DNA of 58,382 bases from Ruminococcus sp. (GCA_022768065.1 JALELS010000003.1:1-58382), one strand, 5' to 3'; counted from the first letter of the stretch, positions 47,475-57,843 are shown. Notes: a model not told the origin generated them from the sequence alone. Numbers and translations are program-made.

Positions 47475-48728
47475 ATGTACGCAGATATGATGGATACGAT
47501 AGGTTTCGTATCAAAATACGACGAAGAAGTAGGCAAGGCAATGGCTTTGGAGCTTGCCCGTCAGCAGAGAAACATTGAGCTTATCGCGAGCGAAAACATT
47601 GTTTCACCGGCAGTTATGGCGGCTATGGGCAGCGTCCTCACAAATAAATATGCCGAGGGCTATCCCGGAAAGCGTTACTACGGCGGCTGTGAATATGTCG
47701 ACATTGTCGAAAACATAGCGCGCGACAGAGCCAAAGAGCTTTTCGGTGCAAAATTCGCAAATGTTCAGCCTCATTCGGGCGCTCAGGCAAATATGGCGGT
47801 CTACTTTGCGCTTCTTACTCCCGGCGACACCGTAATGGGTATGAATCTTGCCGAGGGCGGTCACCTTACCCACGGTTCACCCGTAAATATGTCGGGCAAA
47901 TATTTTAATTTTGTACCCTACGGCGTAAACTCCGAAGGATATATAGACTACGACGAATTTGAGCAGAAGGCAATCTCCTGCAAGCCCAAGATGATTGTTG
48001 CGGGAGCCTCGGCTTATCCGCGTATTATCGACTTTAAGAGAATATCCGAAATAGCAAAAAAAGTCGGCGCATACCTTATGGTAGATATGGCGCATATAGC
48101 GGGTCTTGTGGCTGCCGGACTTCACCCGTCACCCGTTCCGTATGCGGACGTTGTCACAACAACAACCCACAAAACTCTCCGCGGACCGCGCGGCGGTATG
48201 ATACTCTGCAACGACGAAGATATAGCAAAGGCTGTAAACAAGGCTATATTCCCCGGCACTCAGGGCGGCCCGCTTATGCATATAATCGCAGGCAAGGCGG
48301 TTTGCTTCGGCGAGGCTTTAAAGCCCGAATTCAAAGAGTATCAGCAAAAGGTTCTCGATAACTGCAAGGCTCTCGCAAAGGGACTTACAAAATACGGCGT
48401 CGACATGGTTTCGGGCGGCAGCGACAATCACCTTTTGCTTCTTGACCTTCGCTCGCTTCACATAACAGGCAAAGAGCTTGAGCACAGACTTGACGAAGTT
48501 TACATCACCGCCAACAAAAACGCAATTCCCAACGACCCCGAAAAGCCGTTTGTTACGAGCGGTATCAGAGTCGGAACTCCGGCGGTCACCACACGCGGCC
48601 TTGATGAAGCCGATATGGAAAAAATCGCCGAATATATCTCTCTTTGCGCCACCGATTTTGAAAGCAAGGCAGACTATATCAGGGAGGGCGTAAACGACAT
48701 TTGCGCGCGCCATCCCCTTTACAGATGA
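47475..48728 (+). CDS. glyA: Serine hydroxymethyltransferase
   Basis: 417 residues. PLP lysine in [51 protein letters not shown] and [11 protein letters not shown] are characteristic. It converts serine to glycine with transfer of a one-carbon unit to tetrahydrofolate. AAGGAG before the ATG. Linked to guaB and purB through purine one-carbon metabolism. Confidence 0.98.
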   Translation: MYADMMDTIGFVSKYDEEVGKAMALELARQQRNIELIASENIVSPAVMAAMGSVLTNKYAEGYPGKRYYGGCEYVDIVENIARDRAKELFGAKFANVQPHSGAQANMAVYFALLTPGDTVMGMNLAEGGHLTHGSPVNMSGKYFNFVPYGVNSEGYIDYDEFEQKAISCKPKMIVAGASAYPRIIDFKRISEIAKKVGAYLMVDMAHIAGLVAAGLHPSPVPYADVVTTTTHKTLRGPRGGMILCNDEDIAKAVNKAIFPGTQGGPLMHIIAGKAVCFGEALKPEFKEYQQKVLDNCKALAKGLTKYGVDMVSGGSDNHLLLLDLRSLHITGKELEHRLDEVYITANKNAIPNDPEKPFVTSGIRVGTPAVTTRGLDEADMEKIAEYISLCATDFESKADYIREGVNDICARHPLYR

Positions 48729-48775
48729 TTTTTAACTAAAGCGAAGAACGGGGGGGAGGCATCAGCCGCCGAGCA

Positions 48776-49306
48776 ATGAGAGACATCATAATTGCAAGTG
48801 CAAACCGCAAATCCGCAGAGCATATAAAGAGTATTTTGCAGCGCGAATTACTCTTTGTTTCGGCGGTGTATCAGTCCGGCGCAGAGGTGCTCTCTTATGC
48901 GAGCATCAGACCGGACGCGGTAGTGGTGTGCGGCAAATTGTCGGATAATATGCCGGCTGTCTCGCTTGCGGAAACGCTGCCCCCGGGCTTCGACGTTGTG
49001 CATTTGGTCTCGTCGTCGGACGCATATCAGGGCTTCGTCAGCAATATGGTGGAGCTCACAATGCCGCTCGACAGGCTTGAATTTATTTCCGCGGTCCGAA
49101 ATCTTGTTCAGATATCGAGCGAAATAACAACGCGCAAAAAAACGCGCTCCGCCGAGGAAAACGACCTTTTGACATTGGCAAAACAGCGCCTTTGTGAAAA
49201 TTACGGAATTTCGGAGCGTGAGGCGCACAAAAAAATTCAGAAAATGAGTATGGAACAGGGCGTCCGCCTTATGGACGTCGCGAGAAAAATTCTCGAAGAA
49301 GATTAG
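48776..49306 (+). CDS. ANTAR-domain regulator with pseudo-receiver
   Basis: 176 residues. C-terminal ANTAR RNA-binding domain at about 120-172 (LTLAKQRLCENYGISEREAH, then KKIQKMSMEQGVRLMDVARKIL), which causes antitermination at dual hairpins in leader RNA in characterised members. The N-terminal half has receiver-like length and predicted strands but lacks the acidic pair near the start (IASANRKS) and the phospho-accepting Asp (PDAVVVCGKL), so it is probably not phosphorylated conventionally. GGGGGAGG before the ATG. It is 12-20 bases upstream of dapF and in one direction with glyA, so it may regulate amino-acid genes; the target is not visible. Confidence 0.88.
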   Translation: MRDIIIASANRKSAEHIKSILQRELLFVSAVYQSGAEVLSYASIRPDAVVVCGKLSDNMPAVSLAETLPPGFDVVHLVSSSDAYQGFVSNMVELTMPLDRLEFISAVRNLVQISSEITTRKKTRSAEENDLLTLAKQRLCENYGISEREAHKKIQKMSMEQGVRLMDVARKILEED

Positions 49307-49326
49307 TACAGAACGAGGTGGTTTCT

Positions 49327-50172
49327 TTGAAGTTTACAAAGATGCAGGGCGCAGGAAACGATTACATATACGTAAATTGTTTTGAAGAAAAGGTTTCCGA
49401 CCCAGAGAGCGTGGCAATAAAGGTCAGCGACAGGCATTTCGGAATAGGCTCGGACGGGCTTGTTTTAATAGAGCCGAGCGACACGGCCGATTTTAAAATG
49501 GATATTTACAACGCCGACGGTTCAAGGGCGAAAATGTGCGGCAACGCAACCAGATGCGTTGCAAAATACGTTTATGACCGCGGCCTTACAAATAAGGAAG
49601 AAATTTCGCTTGAAACGCTAAGCGGAATCAAATATATAAAGATTTTCAAGGGTGACGACGGCAAGGTAAAAAGCGCCAGAGTCGATATGGGCGCGCCCGT
49701 TCTCGCCGGCAAGGAAATCCCCACGCTGTTTGAGGGTGACAAGGTTGTGGGCAAAACACTGCACCTCGGCGGCGAATTGGGAGACAAAACCGTTACGTGC
49801 GTTTCAATGGGCAATCCGCACTGTATAACCTATGTGGACGACGTAAAAACGCTTGACCTCACCAAAATAGGTCCTGTTTTTGAAAACAACGAGATGTTCC
49901 CCGACAGGGTGAACACCGAATTTATACATATAATAAGCGAAACCGAATTTGATATGCGCGTATGGGAGCGCGGTTCGGGCGAAACACTCGCCTGCGGTAC
50001 GGGCGCCTGCGCTGCCGCCGTGGCAAGCGTGCTTAACGGCTACTGCCTCAGAAACACCGACATAAAGGTAAACCTTATAGGCGGTACGCTCTATATCAAT
50101 TGGACAAACGACGGCAATGTGCTGATGACCGGCCCCGCCGCCGAAGTCTGCACGGGCGAAATAGACGTGTAA
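49327..50172 (+). CDS. dapF: Diaminopimelate epimerase
   Basis: 281 residues from TTG 49327 (MKFTKMQGAGNDYIYV). The GTG at 49318 lies in the binding site GAGGTG, so the TTG is the better start and matches the family. Both active-site cysteines are present: MCGNATRC and ACGTGAC. It interconverts LL- and meso-diaminopimelate for lysine and peptidoglycan. dapL follows by 23 bases. Confidence 0.94.
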   Translation: MKFTKMQGAGNDYIYVNCFEEKVSDPESVAIKVSDRHFGIGSDGLVLIEPSDTADFKMDIYNADGSRAKMCGNATRCVAKYVYDRGLTNKEEISLETLSGIKYIKIFKGDDGKVKSARVDMGAPVLAGKEIPTLFEGDKVVGKTLHLGGELGDKTVTCVSMGNPHCITYVDDVKTLDLTKIGPVFENNEMFPDRVNTEFIHIISETEFDMRVWERGSGETLACGTGACAAAVASVLNGYCLRNTDIKVNLIGGTLYINWTNDGNVLMTGPAAEVCTGEIDV

Positions 50173-50195
50173 TTTAATTTGTTACGGAGGACAAA

Positions 50196-51413
50196 ATGAA
50201 TATTAACGAAAACTTCCTTAAAATCGAAAGCAGTTACCTCTTTTCAAATATCGCAAAAAAGGTAAAGGCTTATACAAAAGCCAATCCCGATAAGGAGATA
50301 ATAAGACTCGGTATCGGCGACGTCACAAGACCGCTTGCACCTGCCTGCATTGAGGCTATGCACAAGGCTGTTGACGAAATGGCTGACGAAAAGACGTTCC
50401 GCGGCTATCCGCCGGAGTACGGCTACGACTTCCTTTTGAACGCGATAAACGAAAACGACTACAAAGCGCGCGGCATCGAGCTTGACAATTCCGAAATATT
50501 CGTATCCGACGGCGCAAAGAGCGACACGGGCAACATAGGCGACATCTTTTCGCTTGACAACAAGGTTGCGATATGCGACCCGGTTTACCCCGTATATGTT
50601 GACACAAACGTAATGTCGGGTCGTTCGGGCGAGAAAAATGCCGAGGGCAAGTGGTCAAACATCTACTATATGCCCTGCACCGCCGAAAACAACTTCCTGC
50701 CGCTTATCCCGACGCAGCACGTAGATATTATATACCTTTGCTTCCCCAACAATCCCACGGGTATGCCCATTAAAAAGGAAGAGCTCAAAAAGTGGGTGGA
50801 TTATGCAAACCGCGAGGGTGCGGTTATCCTCTACGACGCGGCATACGAAGCGTTTATAACCGAGGACGACGTTCCCCATTCGATTTATGAAATAGAGGGT
50901 GCAAAGACCTGCGCCATTGAATTCAAGAGTTTTTCAAAGACCGCGGGCTTTACGGGCGTGCGCTGCGGATACACCGTAGTTCCCCACGACCTCAAATTCG
51001 GCGGAACGGAGCTCAACGGTATGTGGGCGCGCCGTCAGGCAACAAAGTTCAACGGCGTTTCATACATTACCCAAAGAGCCGCAGAGGCTGTTTATTCGGA
51101 CGAGGGCAAAAAGCAAATTCAAGAGATACTCGCATATTACCGTAAAAATGCAAAGATTATATATAACGGACTTCGCGACTGCGGCTTTACCGTTTACGGC
51201 GCCGTGGATTCTCCGTATGTATGGCTCAAAACTCCCGATAATATGAAGAGCTGGGATTTCTTTGATCTTCTTCTTGAAAAGCTGCAGGTAGTCGGCACCC
51301 CCGGCGAGGGCTTCGGCCCCGCGGGCGAGGGATATTTCCGTCTTACCGCGTTCGGAACCACCGAAAACACCGAAAAGGCGGTTGCCAGAATTAAAAATTA
51401 TTTTGCGAAGTAA
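50196..51413 (+). CDS. dapL: LL-diaminopimelate aminotransferase
   Basis: 405 residues, class I PLP aminotransferase: [22 protein letters not shown] and the PLP lysine in [17 protein letters not shown]. The enzyme transaminates tetrahydrodipicolinate directly to LL-diaminopimelate, the shortcut used by many Clostridia, chlamydiae and plants. Paired with dapF for the last two steps to meso-DAP. GGAGG before the ATG. Confidence 0.95.
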   Translation: MNINENFLKIESSYLFSNIAKKVKAYTKANPDKEIIRLGIGDVTRPLAPACIEAMHKAVDEMADEKTFRGYPPEYGYDFLLNAINENDYKARGIELDNSEIFVSDGAKSDTGNIGDIFSLDNKVAICDPVYPVYVDTNVMSGRSGEKNAEGKWSNIYYMPCTAENNFLPLIPTQHVDIIYLCFPNNPTGMPIKKEELKKWVDYANREGAVILYDAAYEAFITEDDVPHSIYEIEGAKTCAIEFKSFSKTAGFTGVRCGYTVVPHDLKFGGTELNGMWARRQATKFNGVSYITQRAAEAVYSDEGKKQIQEILAYYRKNAKIIYNGLRDCGFTVYGAVDSPYVWLKTPDNMKSWDFFDLLLEKLQVVGTPGEGFGPAGEGYFRLTAFGTTENTEKAVARIKNYFAK

Positions 51414-51529
51414 TTAAATTCGCTCTGTTCCGTAAAACTCCGAAAATGCCGCGCACCTCTTTTGCCCGGAGCGGGGTTTTTCGGGAAACCGTCAAAATAT
51501 ATGCATATCGAAAGGCTATGGGAATTACT

Positions 51530-52960
51530 ATGAAGGATGTTTACGAAAGTCCCCTTAATTCGCGCTATGCGAGCAAAGAGATGAAATACCTTTTCTCTCC
51601 TGATTATAAGTTCAAAACGTGGAGGCGGCTCTGGATAGCTCTCGCCGAGAGCGAAAAGGAGCTCGGTCTTAACATTACCGACGAGCAGATAGACGAGATG
51701 AAGTCCCATGCGGACGATATAAATTATGACTTTGCCGAAGCGGAGGAGAAAAAGGTTCGCCACGACGTTATGGCGCACGTTCACGCATACGGCGCGCAGT
51801 GCCCCAAGGCGGAGGGAATAATTCACCTCGGCGCAACCTCCTGCTATGTCGGCGACAATACGGACGTAATAGTTATGACCGAGGGCTTAAAGCTGCTCAG
51901 AAAAAAGCTTGTCAATTTGATAGCGAAGCTTTCGTCCTTTGCCGACGAATACAAAAATATGCCGTGCCTTGCGTTTACGCATTTCCAGCCGGCACAGCCC
52001 ACCACGGTGGGAAAACGCGCAACCCTTTGGGCGCAGGATATTTTAATGGATCTGACGGTGCTCGAATTTCAGCTTTCGCAGATGAAGCTCCTCGGTTCCA
52101 AGGGCACTACTGGAACTCAGGCAAGCTTTGTTGACCTGTTTGACGGCGACGATGAAAAAATCAAGGCTCTCGACAAAAAGATAGCCGAGAAGATGGGATT
52201 TTCGTCCTGCTTCAGCGTTTCGGGTCAGACCTATTCGAGAAAGCTTGATTCGCAGGTGCTCTTTGTGCTCAGCGGAATAGCTCAGTCGGCGTCGAAATTC
52301 TCAAACGATTTGAGACTTTTACAGCATATGAAAGAAATAGAAGAGCCGTTTGAAAAAAATCAGATAGGCTCATCGGCAATGGCTTATAAGCGCAACCCCA
52401 TGCGCAGCGAGAGAATTACGTCCCTTTCGCGCTACGTTATGGCAAACGTCATAAACCCGTCGATTACCGCGGGTACGCAGTGGCTTGAGAGAACTCTTGA
52501 CGATTCGGCAAACAGGCGCATAAGCATAGCCGAGGGATTCCTCGCGACCGACGCGATTTTGGAACTTTACATCAACATAGTCAGCGGACTTGTTGTGTAC
52601 CCCAAGATGATAGAAAAACATTTAAACGACGAGCTCCCGTTTATGGCTACGGAAAATATCCTTATGGAAGCGGTCAAAAAGGGCGGCAACCGCCAGACTC
52701 TTCACGAGGAAATACGCCGTCACTCCATGGCGGCAGGCGCAGTGGTAAAAACCGAGGGCAAGCCTAACGATTTAGCTGAAAGAATAGCCGCCGACCCCGT
52801 CTTTTCGCTTACGCTTGATGAAATCAAGGCGCAGTTAAAGCCCGAAAACTTCATCGGCAGAGCGCCGCAGCAGGTTACGGAATTTATAGAGAACGACGTA
52901 AAGCCGGTTCTCGACAAATACAAGGACCTTTTGGGAATTCAGGTTGAAATAAGGGTCTGA
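51530..52960 (+). CDS. purB: Adenylosuccinate lyase
   Basis: 476 residues from ATG 51530 ([18 protein letters not shown]); upstream ATGs have poor sites, though one at 51518 is possible. Fumarase/aspartase superfamily signature [15 protein letters not shown] is the catalytic serine loop; [12 protein letters not shown] and [16 protein letters not shown] are typical. Acts twice in purine synthesis, releasing fumarate. The gap after dapL (116 bases) has no clear promoter. Confidence 0.96.
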   Translation: MKDVYESPLNSRYASKEMKYLFSPDYKFKTWRRLWIALAESEKELGLNITDEQIDEMKSHADDINYDFAEAEEKKVRHDVMAHVHAYGAQCPKAEGIIHLGATSCYVGDNTDVIVMTEGLKLLRKKLVNLIAKLSSFADEYKNMPCLAFTHFQPAQPTTVGKRATLWAQDILMDLTVLEFQLSQMKLLGSKGTTGTQASFVDLFDGDDEKIKALDKKIAEKMGFSSCFSVSGQTYSRKLDSQVLFVLSGIAQSASKFSNDLRLLQHMKEIEEPFEKNQIGSSAMAYKRNPMRSERITSLSRYVMANVINPSITAGTQWLERTLDDSANRRISIAEGFLATDAILELYINIVSGLVVYPKMIEKHLNDELPFMATENILMEAVKKGGNRQTLHEEIRRHSMAAGAVVKTEGKPNDLAERIAADPVFSLTLDEIKAQLKPENFIGRAPQQVTEFIENDVKPVLDKYKDLLGIQVEIRV

Positions 52961-53004
52961 AAAAAGTGGGAGAAAGTAAAATACTTTCGCAAAGGTGAAT
53001 GTAA

Positions 53005-54006
53005 ATGGATTACAGAGGACAGCATTGCCCCATATGCGGCAAGGAGTTTTGTGACGGCGACGATATAGTTGTTTGCCCGGAGTGCGGAACACCGTACCAC
53101 AGAGAATGCTATAAGACCGCAGGGCACTGTGTAAACGAAAGCCGACACGGCGAAAACTTTGAGTGGAAGCCGGAGGAAGCGGCACGTGCAGAAGAGAAGA
53201 AACCGAATGTCGGTCAAAATGTAAACGATGACGGTCACAAGGTTGTTTTTTGCCCTGTGTGCGGCAGAGAAAATCCGGCGGAGGAGCCGAACTGCCTTAA
53301 TTGCGGAGCAAGGCTCTACAACAATCAGAACGGCGGCAAGGCGTTTATACCGCCTGTTGAGCTTCCGAATATGGATATTCAGCCGTTCGGCAAGGTAGTT
53401 AATATTTCGCCCATGGATATGCTCGGCAGAAATACCGTAGGCGACACAGCCGAATTTATAGGCGTGAACGCGCAGTCTTATATCCCCAAATTCTACAAAA
53501 TGCAGCAGGAAAAAAAGAAGCTGTCGTGGAACTGGGCGGCGTTCTTCTTTGCGCCGTATTGGTTTTTCTACCGCAAAATGCAAAATATCGGCTGCATATT
53601 TATTGCGGTTTTACTCGTTATATCGGGTGCGTGCACCACAAAGTCGGTTATGGCGGCAAGCAGCAATGTTATGCAGGTCTATGAGAATTACACAAACGGC
53701 AAAGCCTCTGCGGAGGATATGATGGCGGCGTATGAGGAGTACGAAAAGCTCCCTGCCAACATTGTTTCAAATGTCCTTGTACTGCTCGTTCACGCGGCGG
53801 CGGGACTTTGTGCCAATTATCTTTACGCCAAAAAGGCGGAAAAAAGCGTCTATGAAATACGAAAGCTCAGCCAAAATCCCGAGCAGTACCGTATTTCGCT
53901 CTTCAGGAGCGGCGGAGTTTCGTTTATGTGGCTTATGGCGTCCGTGCTTCTTTATATCGCCTGCACAAACGCGCTGTCCGTAGTTCTTGCGCGGTTTTTA
54001 ATGTAA
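53005..54006 (+). CDS. RING-like/zinc-ribbon DUF2628 membrane protein
   Basis: 333 residues. N-terminal prokaryotic RING-finger-like Cys/His segment (CPICGKEFCDGDDIVVCPEC, then CGTPYHRECYKTAGHC), then a zinc ribbon (CPVCGRENPAEEPNCLNCGA) at about 90-110, a disordered part, and a C-terminal DUF2628 region with KKLSWNWAAFFFAPYWFFYR and two to three membrane spans. The two cysteine clusters should face the cytosol. Eukaryotic RING domains act in ubiquitin transfer; a ubiquitin-like function here is not supported by anything I see. AAAGGTGA before the ATG. Role unknown; galU follows by 40 bases. Confidence 0.85.
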   Translation: MDYRGQHCPICGKEFCDGDDIVVCPECGTPYHRECYKTAGHCVNESRHGENFEWKPEEAARAEEKKPNVGQNVNDDGHKVVFCPVCGRENPAEEPNCLNCGARLYNNQNGGKAFIPPVELPNMDIQPFGKVVNISPMDMLGRNTVGDTAEFIGVNAQSYIPKFYKMQQEKKKLSWNWAAFFFAPYWFFYRKMQNIGCIFIAVLLVISGACTTKSVMAASSNVMQVYENYTNGKASAEDMMAAYEEYEKLPANIVSNVLVLLVHAAAGLCANYLYAKKAEKSVYEIRKLSQNPEQYRISLFRSGGVSFMWLMASVLLYIACTNALSVVLARFLM

Positions 54007-54046
54007 AAACAATCACATATCCAATTAAATCAGGAGATGAGATATT

Positions 54047-54919
54047 ATGAAAAAGATAACAAAAGCCGTAATTCCCGCGGCAGGTCTCGGCACAAGGGTT
54101 TTGCCGGCGTCAAAGTCGGTACCGAAAGAAATGCTCAACATTGTTGACAAGCCCGCGATACAGTATATCGTTGAAGAGGCGGCTGCGGCAGGAATCACCG
54201 ATATTCTTATAATTACAAACCGCGGCAAGGGCGCAATCGAGGACCATTTCGACCACTCGTTTGAGCTTGAAAAAAATCTTGAGGGCAACGCGGCAAAGCG
54301 CGACCTCTACGAGAGCGTGCTTGCGTGCTCCGACATCGCCGATATTTATTTTAAACGCCAGAAAGAGACAAAGGGTCTTGCGGATGCAATTTACCGCGCC
54401 AAGAGCTTTGTCGGCGACGAGCCGTTTGCAATTCTTTACGGCGATGATGTTATCGACGCAGAGTATCCCGTTACAAAACAGCTTACCGACGTCTACGAAA
54501 AGTTCGGCAACGGCGTGGTCGGTGTGCAGGAGGTTCCGCGTGAGGACGTTCCCAAATACTGCACACTCGACGTAACACCGCTTGAAAAGAATGTTATGCA
54601 GGTTCACGATATGCTTGAAAAGCCGTCGCTTTCCGAGATTATGTCGTGTTATTCGATTCTCGGCAGAGTTGTAATGCCGCCGGAAATATTCGGAATAATC
54701 GAAAACACGCCGCCGGTGAACGGTGAGGTCGGCTTTACGGCGGCTATGAATACGCTTGCGAAGCAGGGCAGACTCAACGCCGTTGACTTTGTGGGAAATC
54801 GCTTTGATATGGGCAACAAGCTCGGCATACTCAAGGCAAATTGCGAAATGGGCTTGCGTCACCCCGAGCTCAAGGACGATTTCAAGGCGTATTTAAAGGA
54901 GCTTGTTTCAAAGCTCTGA
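54047..54919 (+). CDS. galU: UTP-glucose-1-phosphate uridylyltransferase
   Basis: 290 residues. Nucleotidyltransferase start KAVIPAAGLGTRVLPASKSV, KEMLNIVDKPAIQYIVEEA, the FAILYGDDVID metal segment, and YSILGRVVMPPEIF. It makes UDP-glucose for glycolipids, wall polymers and the galactose pathway, so it is a partner to phosphohexomutase (2401) and galK (8572) although far away. AGGAG before the ATG. The transcript has a long, repeat-bearing 3' end before its terminator. Confidence 0.96.
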   Translation: MKKITKAVIPAAGLGTRVLPASKSVPKEMLNIVDKPAIQYIVEEAAAAGITDILIITNRGKGAIEDHFDHSFELEKNLEGNAAKRDLYESVLACSDIADIYFKRQKETKGLADAIYRAKSFVGDEPFAILYGDDVIDAEYPVTKQLTDVYEKFGNGVVGVQEVPREDVPKYCTLDVTPLEKNVMQVHDMLEKPSLSEIMSCYSILGRVVMPPEIFGIIENTPPVNGEVGFTAAMNTLAKQGRLNAVDFVGNRFDMGNKLGILKANCEMGLRHPELKDDFKAYLKELVSKL

Positions 54920-55072
54920 TAAAGCCCCGATAGGCTTTGAAAAGCACCGATGAAGTGCTGTGAAATGCGCTTTGACACTTCGCCCGAAAAAGCGCGGGAA
55001 AATGCAGAAAACCGCAGCTGAAATGCCGAAAACGCCGACAAGAGAAAAAATAGCAAAGACACGGCGAAAAAG
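54920..55072 (+). other. Start of the galU 3' untranslated region
   Basis: No gene. A GCGCTTT/AAAGCGC hairpin is near 54967-54995. The sequence is purine-rich like the tandem repeats that follow. It belongs to the region between galU and its terminator at 55232. Confidence 0.5.
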
Positions 55073-55224
55073 GCAGTAAAGAGCGCTGAAAAAACACAGC
55101 AAATGCACGGTAAAACGCAGTAAAGGGCGTTGAAAACACGGCAAATGCACGATAAAACGCAGTAATGAGCGTTGAGAGAACGGGCAAGGACACAGCAAAA
55201 ACGCGTTAAAGAGCGTTAAAAGAA
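55073..55224. repeat. Degenerate tandem repeat, unit 42-44 bases
   Basis: Copies begin at 55073, 55117, 55159 and 55203 (last partial), each starting GCAGTAAAG-like and containing GCGTTGAAAA and AAATGCACG. They are transcribed with galU. Apparent ORFs on the minus strand are products of the repeat. Confidence 0.75.
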
Positions 55225-55231
55225 CCGATTT

Positions 55232-55262
55232 ACAGGGCACCTTTATGGGTGCCCTGTTTTTT
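55232..55262 (+). terminator. galU terminator
   Basis: ACAGGGCACC (55232-55241) with GGTGCCCTGT (55248-55257), followed by TTTTTT. Confidence 0.93.
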
Positions 55263-55339
55263 GTGTCGTTTTTGTTTTTCCGAGTTGTGGTGTTTTTTGT
55301 TTTGTTTTTTGTAATACCGACCTTCTGAAGCAGTTTTAT

Positions 55340-55985
55340 CAGGCTCCCTTGTAAAGGGAGCTGTCACCGTAGGTGACTGAGGGATTGTTTAGTAGGCTCC
55401 CTTGTAAAGGGCGATTCCCCACGGTATGGGGAAATGTCACGAAGTGACAAAGGGGACGGGCTCCGGTTAGGAGCCGGCTGTGAGCGTAGCGAACTACCTG
55501 AGGGTTTTATCAGGCTCCCTTGTAAAGTGAGCTGTCACCGCAGGTGACTGAAGGATTAAAAGTTAAGTGCGCTCTATTCAAATTGCATACAACTTCACGA
55601 AATCCCTCCAGCTTGCCTTAACGGCAACCCACCTCCCTTTTCAAGGGAGGCAAAAAGCGGATTTAAAAGTCACACGCTTTCTATTCAAATTCCATATACC
55701 TCAAAGAAATCCCTCCGAGTTGCCTTAACGGCAACCCACCTCCCTTTACAAGGGAGGCAAAAAGCAGACTAAAAAGTCACGCACTTTCTATTCAAATTCC
55801 ATATAACCTCAAAGAAATCCCTCCGAGTTGCCTTACGGCAACCCACCTCCCTTTTCAAGGGAGGCAAAATTCCGAGTTGCCTTAACGGCAGTCCATCAAA
55901 CTTTACAAAGGCGGCTGATTTGCTTTGCAAAAGAGGCTGTTTGGAGCAAAATGGAAGGAGTGAAAAGAGGGGCTGAAACACGACC
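55340..55985. repeat. Cluster of composite palindromic repeats (right)
   Basis: Same family as at 58-835 and 8121-8540: GGCTCCCTTGTAAAGGGAGC near 55343, the CCCCACGGTATGGGG variant near 55418, and three inverted arms with AAATCCCTCCGAGTTGCC-type ends and CTATTCAAATTCCATATA spacers near 55570, 55680 and 55792. The tail GGCTGATTTGCTTTGCAAAA near 55913 matches 530-560. Short open frames here are repeat artefacts. Confidence 0.85.
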
Positions 55986-56051
55986 GCAAAGTTCAACTGC
56001 AAAGTGCCGACCGCAAAGCACAATCACAAAAACCACGACCGAAAAACTTAT

Positions 56052-56100
56052 AAAAAACACCTGCCGAGGGTTGAAAAAACCGTAAGCAGGTGTTTTGTTT
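56052..56100. terminator. Bidirectional terminator after the monooxygenase-like gene
   Basis: AAAACACCTGC (56054-56064) with GCAGGTGTTTT (56086-56096), T runs on both strands. Confidence 0.88.
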
Positions 56101-56147
56101 TATTAAATTGCCGATACGAATTGCGGCAAAAGCGAATATCCGCCCTT

Positions 56148-56471
56148 TCAGCGCAAAAATCCCTTGTCCTTTTGCGGCAACTCCTCCGAGACAAACCGTT
56201 CGGCACGCACATGCAGATCATATTTTTCTCTGAGATACGCGATTTTCTCCATCATATGCGACGAATGGTGATTGTCGATACTCTCCTGATTTTCCCAGCT
56301 GTCTATCAAAAGCACAGTCTCTTTGTGGTTCATCGGAAAAAAGTATTCATAGCGGAGATTGCCTTTTTCACGCCTTATTTCGTCGGCAGTTCCGCTTCTT
56401 TCCATCTCTTCGGCAAAGCAGCGAGCGCTGCCGTTTTTTCCTGTATAGTATAAATTTACCGTAATGCTCAT
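56148..56471 (-). CDS. Antibiotic biosynthesis monooxygenase (ABM)-fold protein
   Basis: 107 residues with the ABM dimeric alpha-beta barrel pattern: SITVNLYYTG, LRYEYFFPMN, VLLIDSWENQESIDNHHSSH. Members include quinol monooxygenases and heme-degrading enzymes; the residues that bind heme are not evident, so I call only the fold. It lies five bases after the decarboxylase-family gene and is likely cotranscribed. Start ATG near 56471. A terminator follows at 56052. Confidence 0.8.
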   Translation of the reverse strand: MSITVNLYYTGKNGSARCFAEEMERSGTADEIRREKGNLRYEYFFPMNHKETVLLIDSWENQESIDNHHSSHMMEKIAYLREKYDLHVRAERFVSEELPQKDKGFLR

Positions 56472-56475
56472 TTTC

Positions 56476-57831
56476 TCAATCCTTTACAACCCGAACGCTT
56501 TTTATGCCGTAATACTCCATAATTTCGACGGCGCTGTTGTTTATCGTTTCGCCGCTTACAACTACGGGGATAGCCGGTGGGCAGGCAACGGCAGGCGATG
56601 CGGCAACCCTGCCGACGCTGTTTTCAACAGGTATTGATTCGCTCTCGCAAAATACCGCCTGTCTTATCGAAAGTCTTTCTTTCGGGAGTTCAAACACAGG
56701 TAATGCCGTTTTCGGCGCAATCGATTTGCCGTCCGTTTTTTCGTGAGAGACGAAGGTTCTTTTGATAATTTCAAAATCCCTGTCGGAATTTTCCGGGGTT
56801 ATCATCATAACGACGAAGTCTCTGTCGCAAAACTCACATTCGGCGTTGTTTTTTCTGAGGCTTTCGGCAAGCTCAAATCCGCTTTTTCCAAAAGCCGATG
56901 TATTGACGGTTATTTTGAGCGGCTCGCCGAATAAAACGTTTTGACCGTTTTCCGCCAAGAAATTTTTTACGTCGCACACTTTTTTTACGGCGTCCGAGAG
57001 CCTTTCGCGGTAGCCGTTTTCAAGGTATCGGTTCGCGAGGTCAAGCGACTGCAATATGAGATACGACGGGCTTGTAGAGCCGAAAACAGCCATTGCCGTC
57101 TTGGCGCCCGAAGAAAAATTCTTGATTTCGTTCTTTGAAAAGTGCAAATATGCCCCTCCCGTTAAAACGGGCAGGGTTTTATGTGCCGAATCACAGCACA
57201 TATCCGCTCCGAGATCCATAGGGTGACATTTCTCACGTAAAAAGTGAAGGTACGCACCGTGGGCATTGTCGCATAACAGCGGCACGCCGAAGGAATGTGC
57301 AATTTGTGAGAGCGCGGCGATATCCGCCGTGTTGCCGAGATAATCGGGACTTGTAATGTATACTGCGGCAGGCTTTGTTTTCAGCTTCGACAGCGTTTCT
57401 TTTAAATCCTCCGCCGAAATTTTGCAGCTGCAAAGCGACATATTCTCTTTTGATGTGAGCCAGACGACGTCGGCGTCAAGCTCCGCCGAAGCGTAAACAA
57501 ACGCTCTGTGAACATTGCGTGCGGCTACAAAAATCGGTCTTTCGTTTTTATTTTCACGGTTTATCGCGGCGAGATACAGCATTGCCTTAATCGAGAGCGT
57601 TGAGCCCTCGCACGAATAAACCGTCCTTTTTGTACCGAACAGATTTGATGCGTTATTTTCGCTCTCCGAGATAACGCCGTCCGCGTCAAAAAGCGAGTCG
57701 GCGCCGCATATTTCCGTTATATCGCGCGGTTCAGCGCCCAAAAACATACTGCCCTTATGCCCCGGCATATGAAGCCGCGCACCGTTTTTTGCAATATAAG
57801 CCGAAATAAAATCGTAAATCGGCGTTTTCAC
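56476..57831 (-). CDS. Orn/Lys/Arg decarboxylase-family PLP enzyme
   Basis: 451 residues. N-terminal LHMPGHKGS, then GADSLFD, NVHRAFVYASAELDADV and the PLP lysine segment CDSAHKTLPVLTGGAYLH; C-terminal domain with AACPPAIPVVVSGETI. This short form (about 450-490 residues, YaaO/SpeA-like) acts on basic amino acids to make polyamines; substrate (arginine, lysine or ornithine) is not decided. It ends next to the ABM gene. Upstream, with only 12 bases between, is the SCIFF maturase gene, so all three may be one operon. Confidence 0.88.
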   Translation of the reverse strand: MKTPIYDFISAYIAKNGARLHMPGHKGSMFLGAEPRDITEICGADSLFDADGVISESENNASNLFGTKRTVYSCEGSTLSIKAMLYLAAINRENKNERPIFVAARNVHRAFVYASAELDADVVWLTSKENMSLCSCKISAEDLKETLSKLKTKPAAVYITSPDYLGNTADIAALSQIAHSFGVPLLCDNAHGAYLHFLREKCHPMDLGADMCCDSAHKTLPVLTGGAYLHFSKNEIKNFSSGAKTAMAVFGSTSPSYLILQSLDLANRYLENGYRERLSDAVKKVCDVKNFLAENGQNVLFGEPLKITVNTSAFGKSGFELAESLRKNNAECEFCDRDFVVMMITPENSDRDFEIIKRTFVSHEKTDGKSIAPKTALPVFELPKERLSIRQAVFCESESIPVENSVGRVAASPAVACPPAIPVVVSGETINNSAVEIMEYYGIKSVRVVKD

Positions 57832-57843
57832 AGCATCACCCGC

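Noticed and set aside
54859-55240. Overlapping minus-strand frames with repeated Leu/Phe-rich peptides
   Set aside because: They are translations of the degenerate tandem repeat in the galU 3' region.
55769-56023. 84-residue minus-strand frame in the right repeat cluster
   Set aside because: Product of the dispersed repeat, no binding site.
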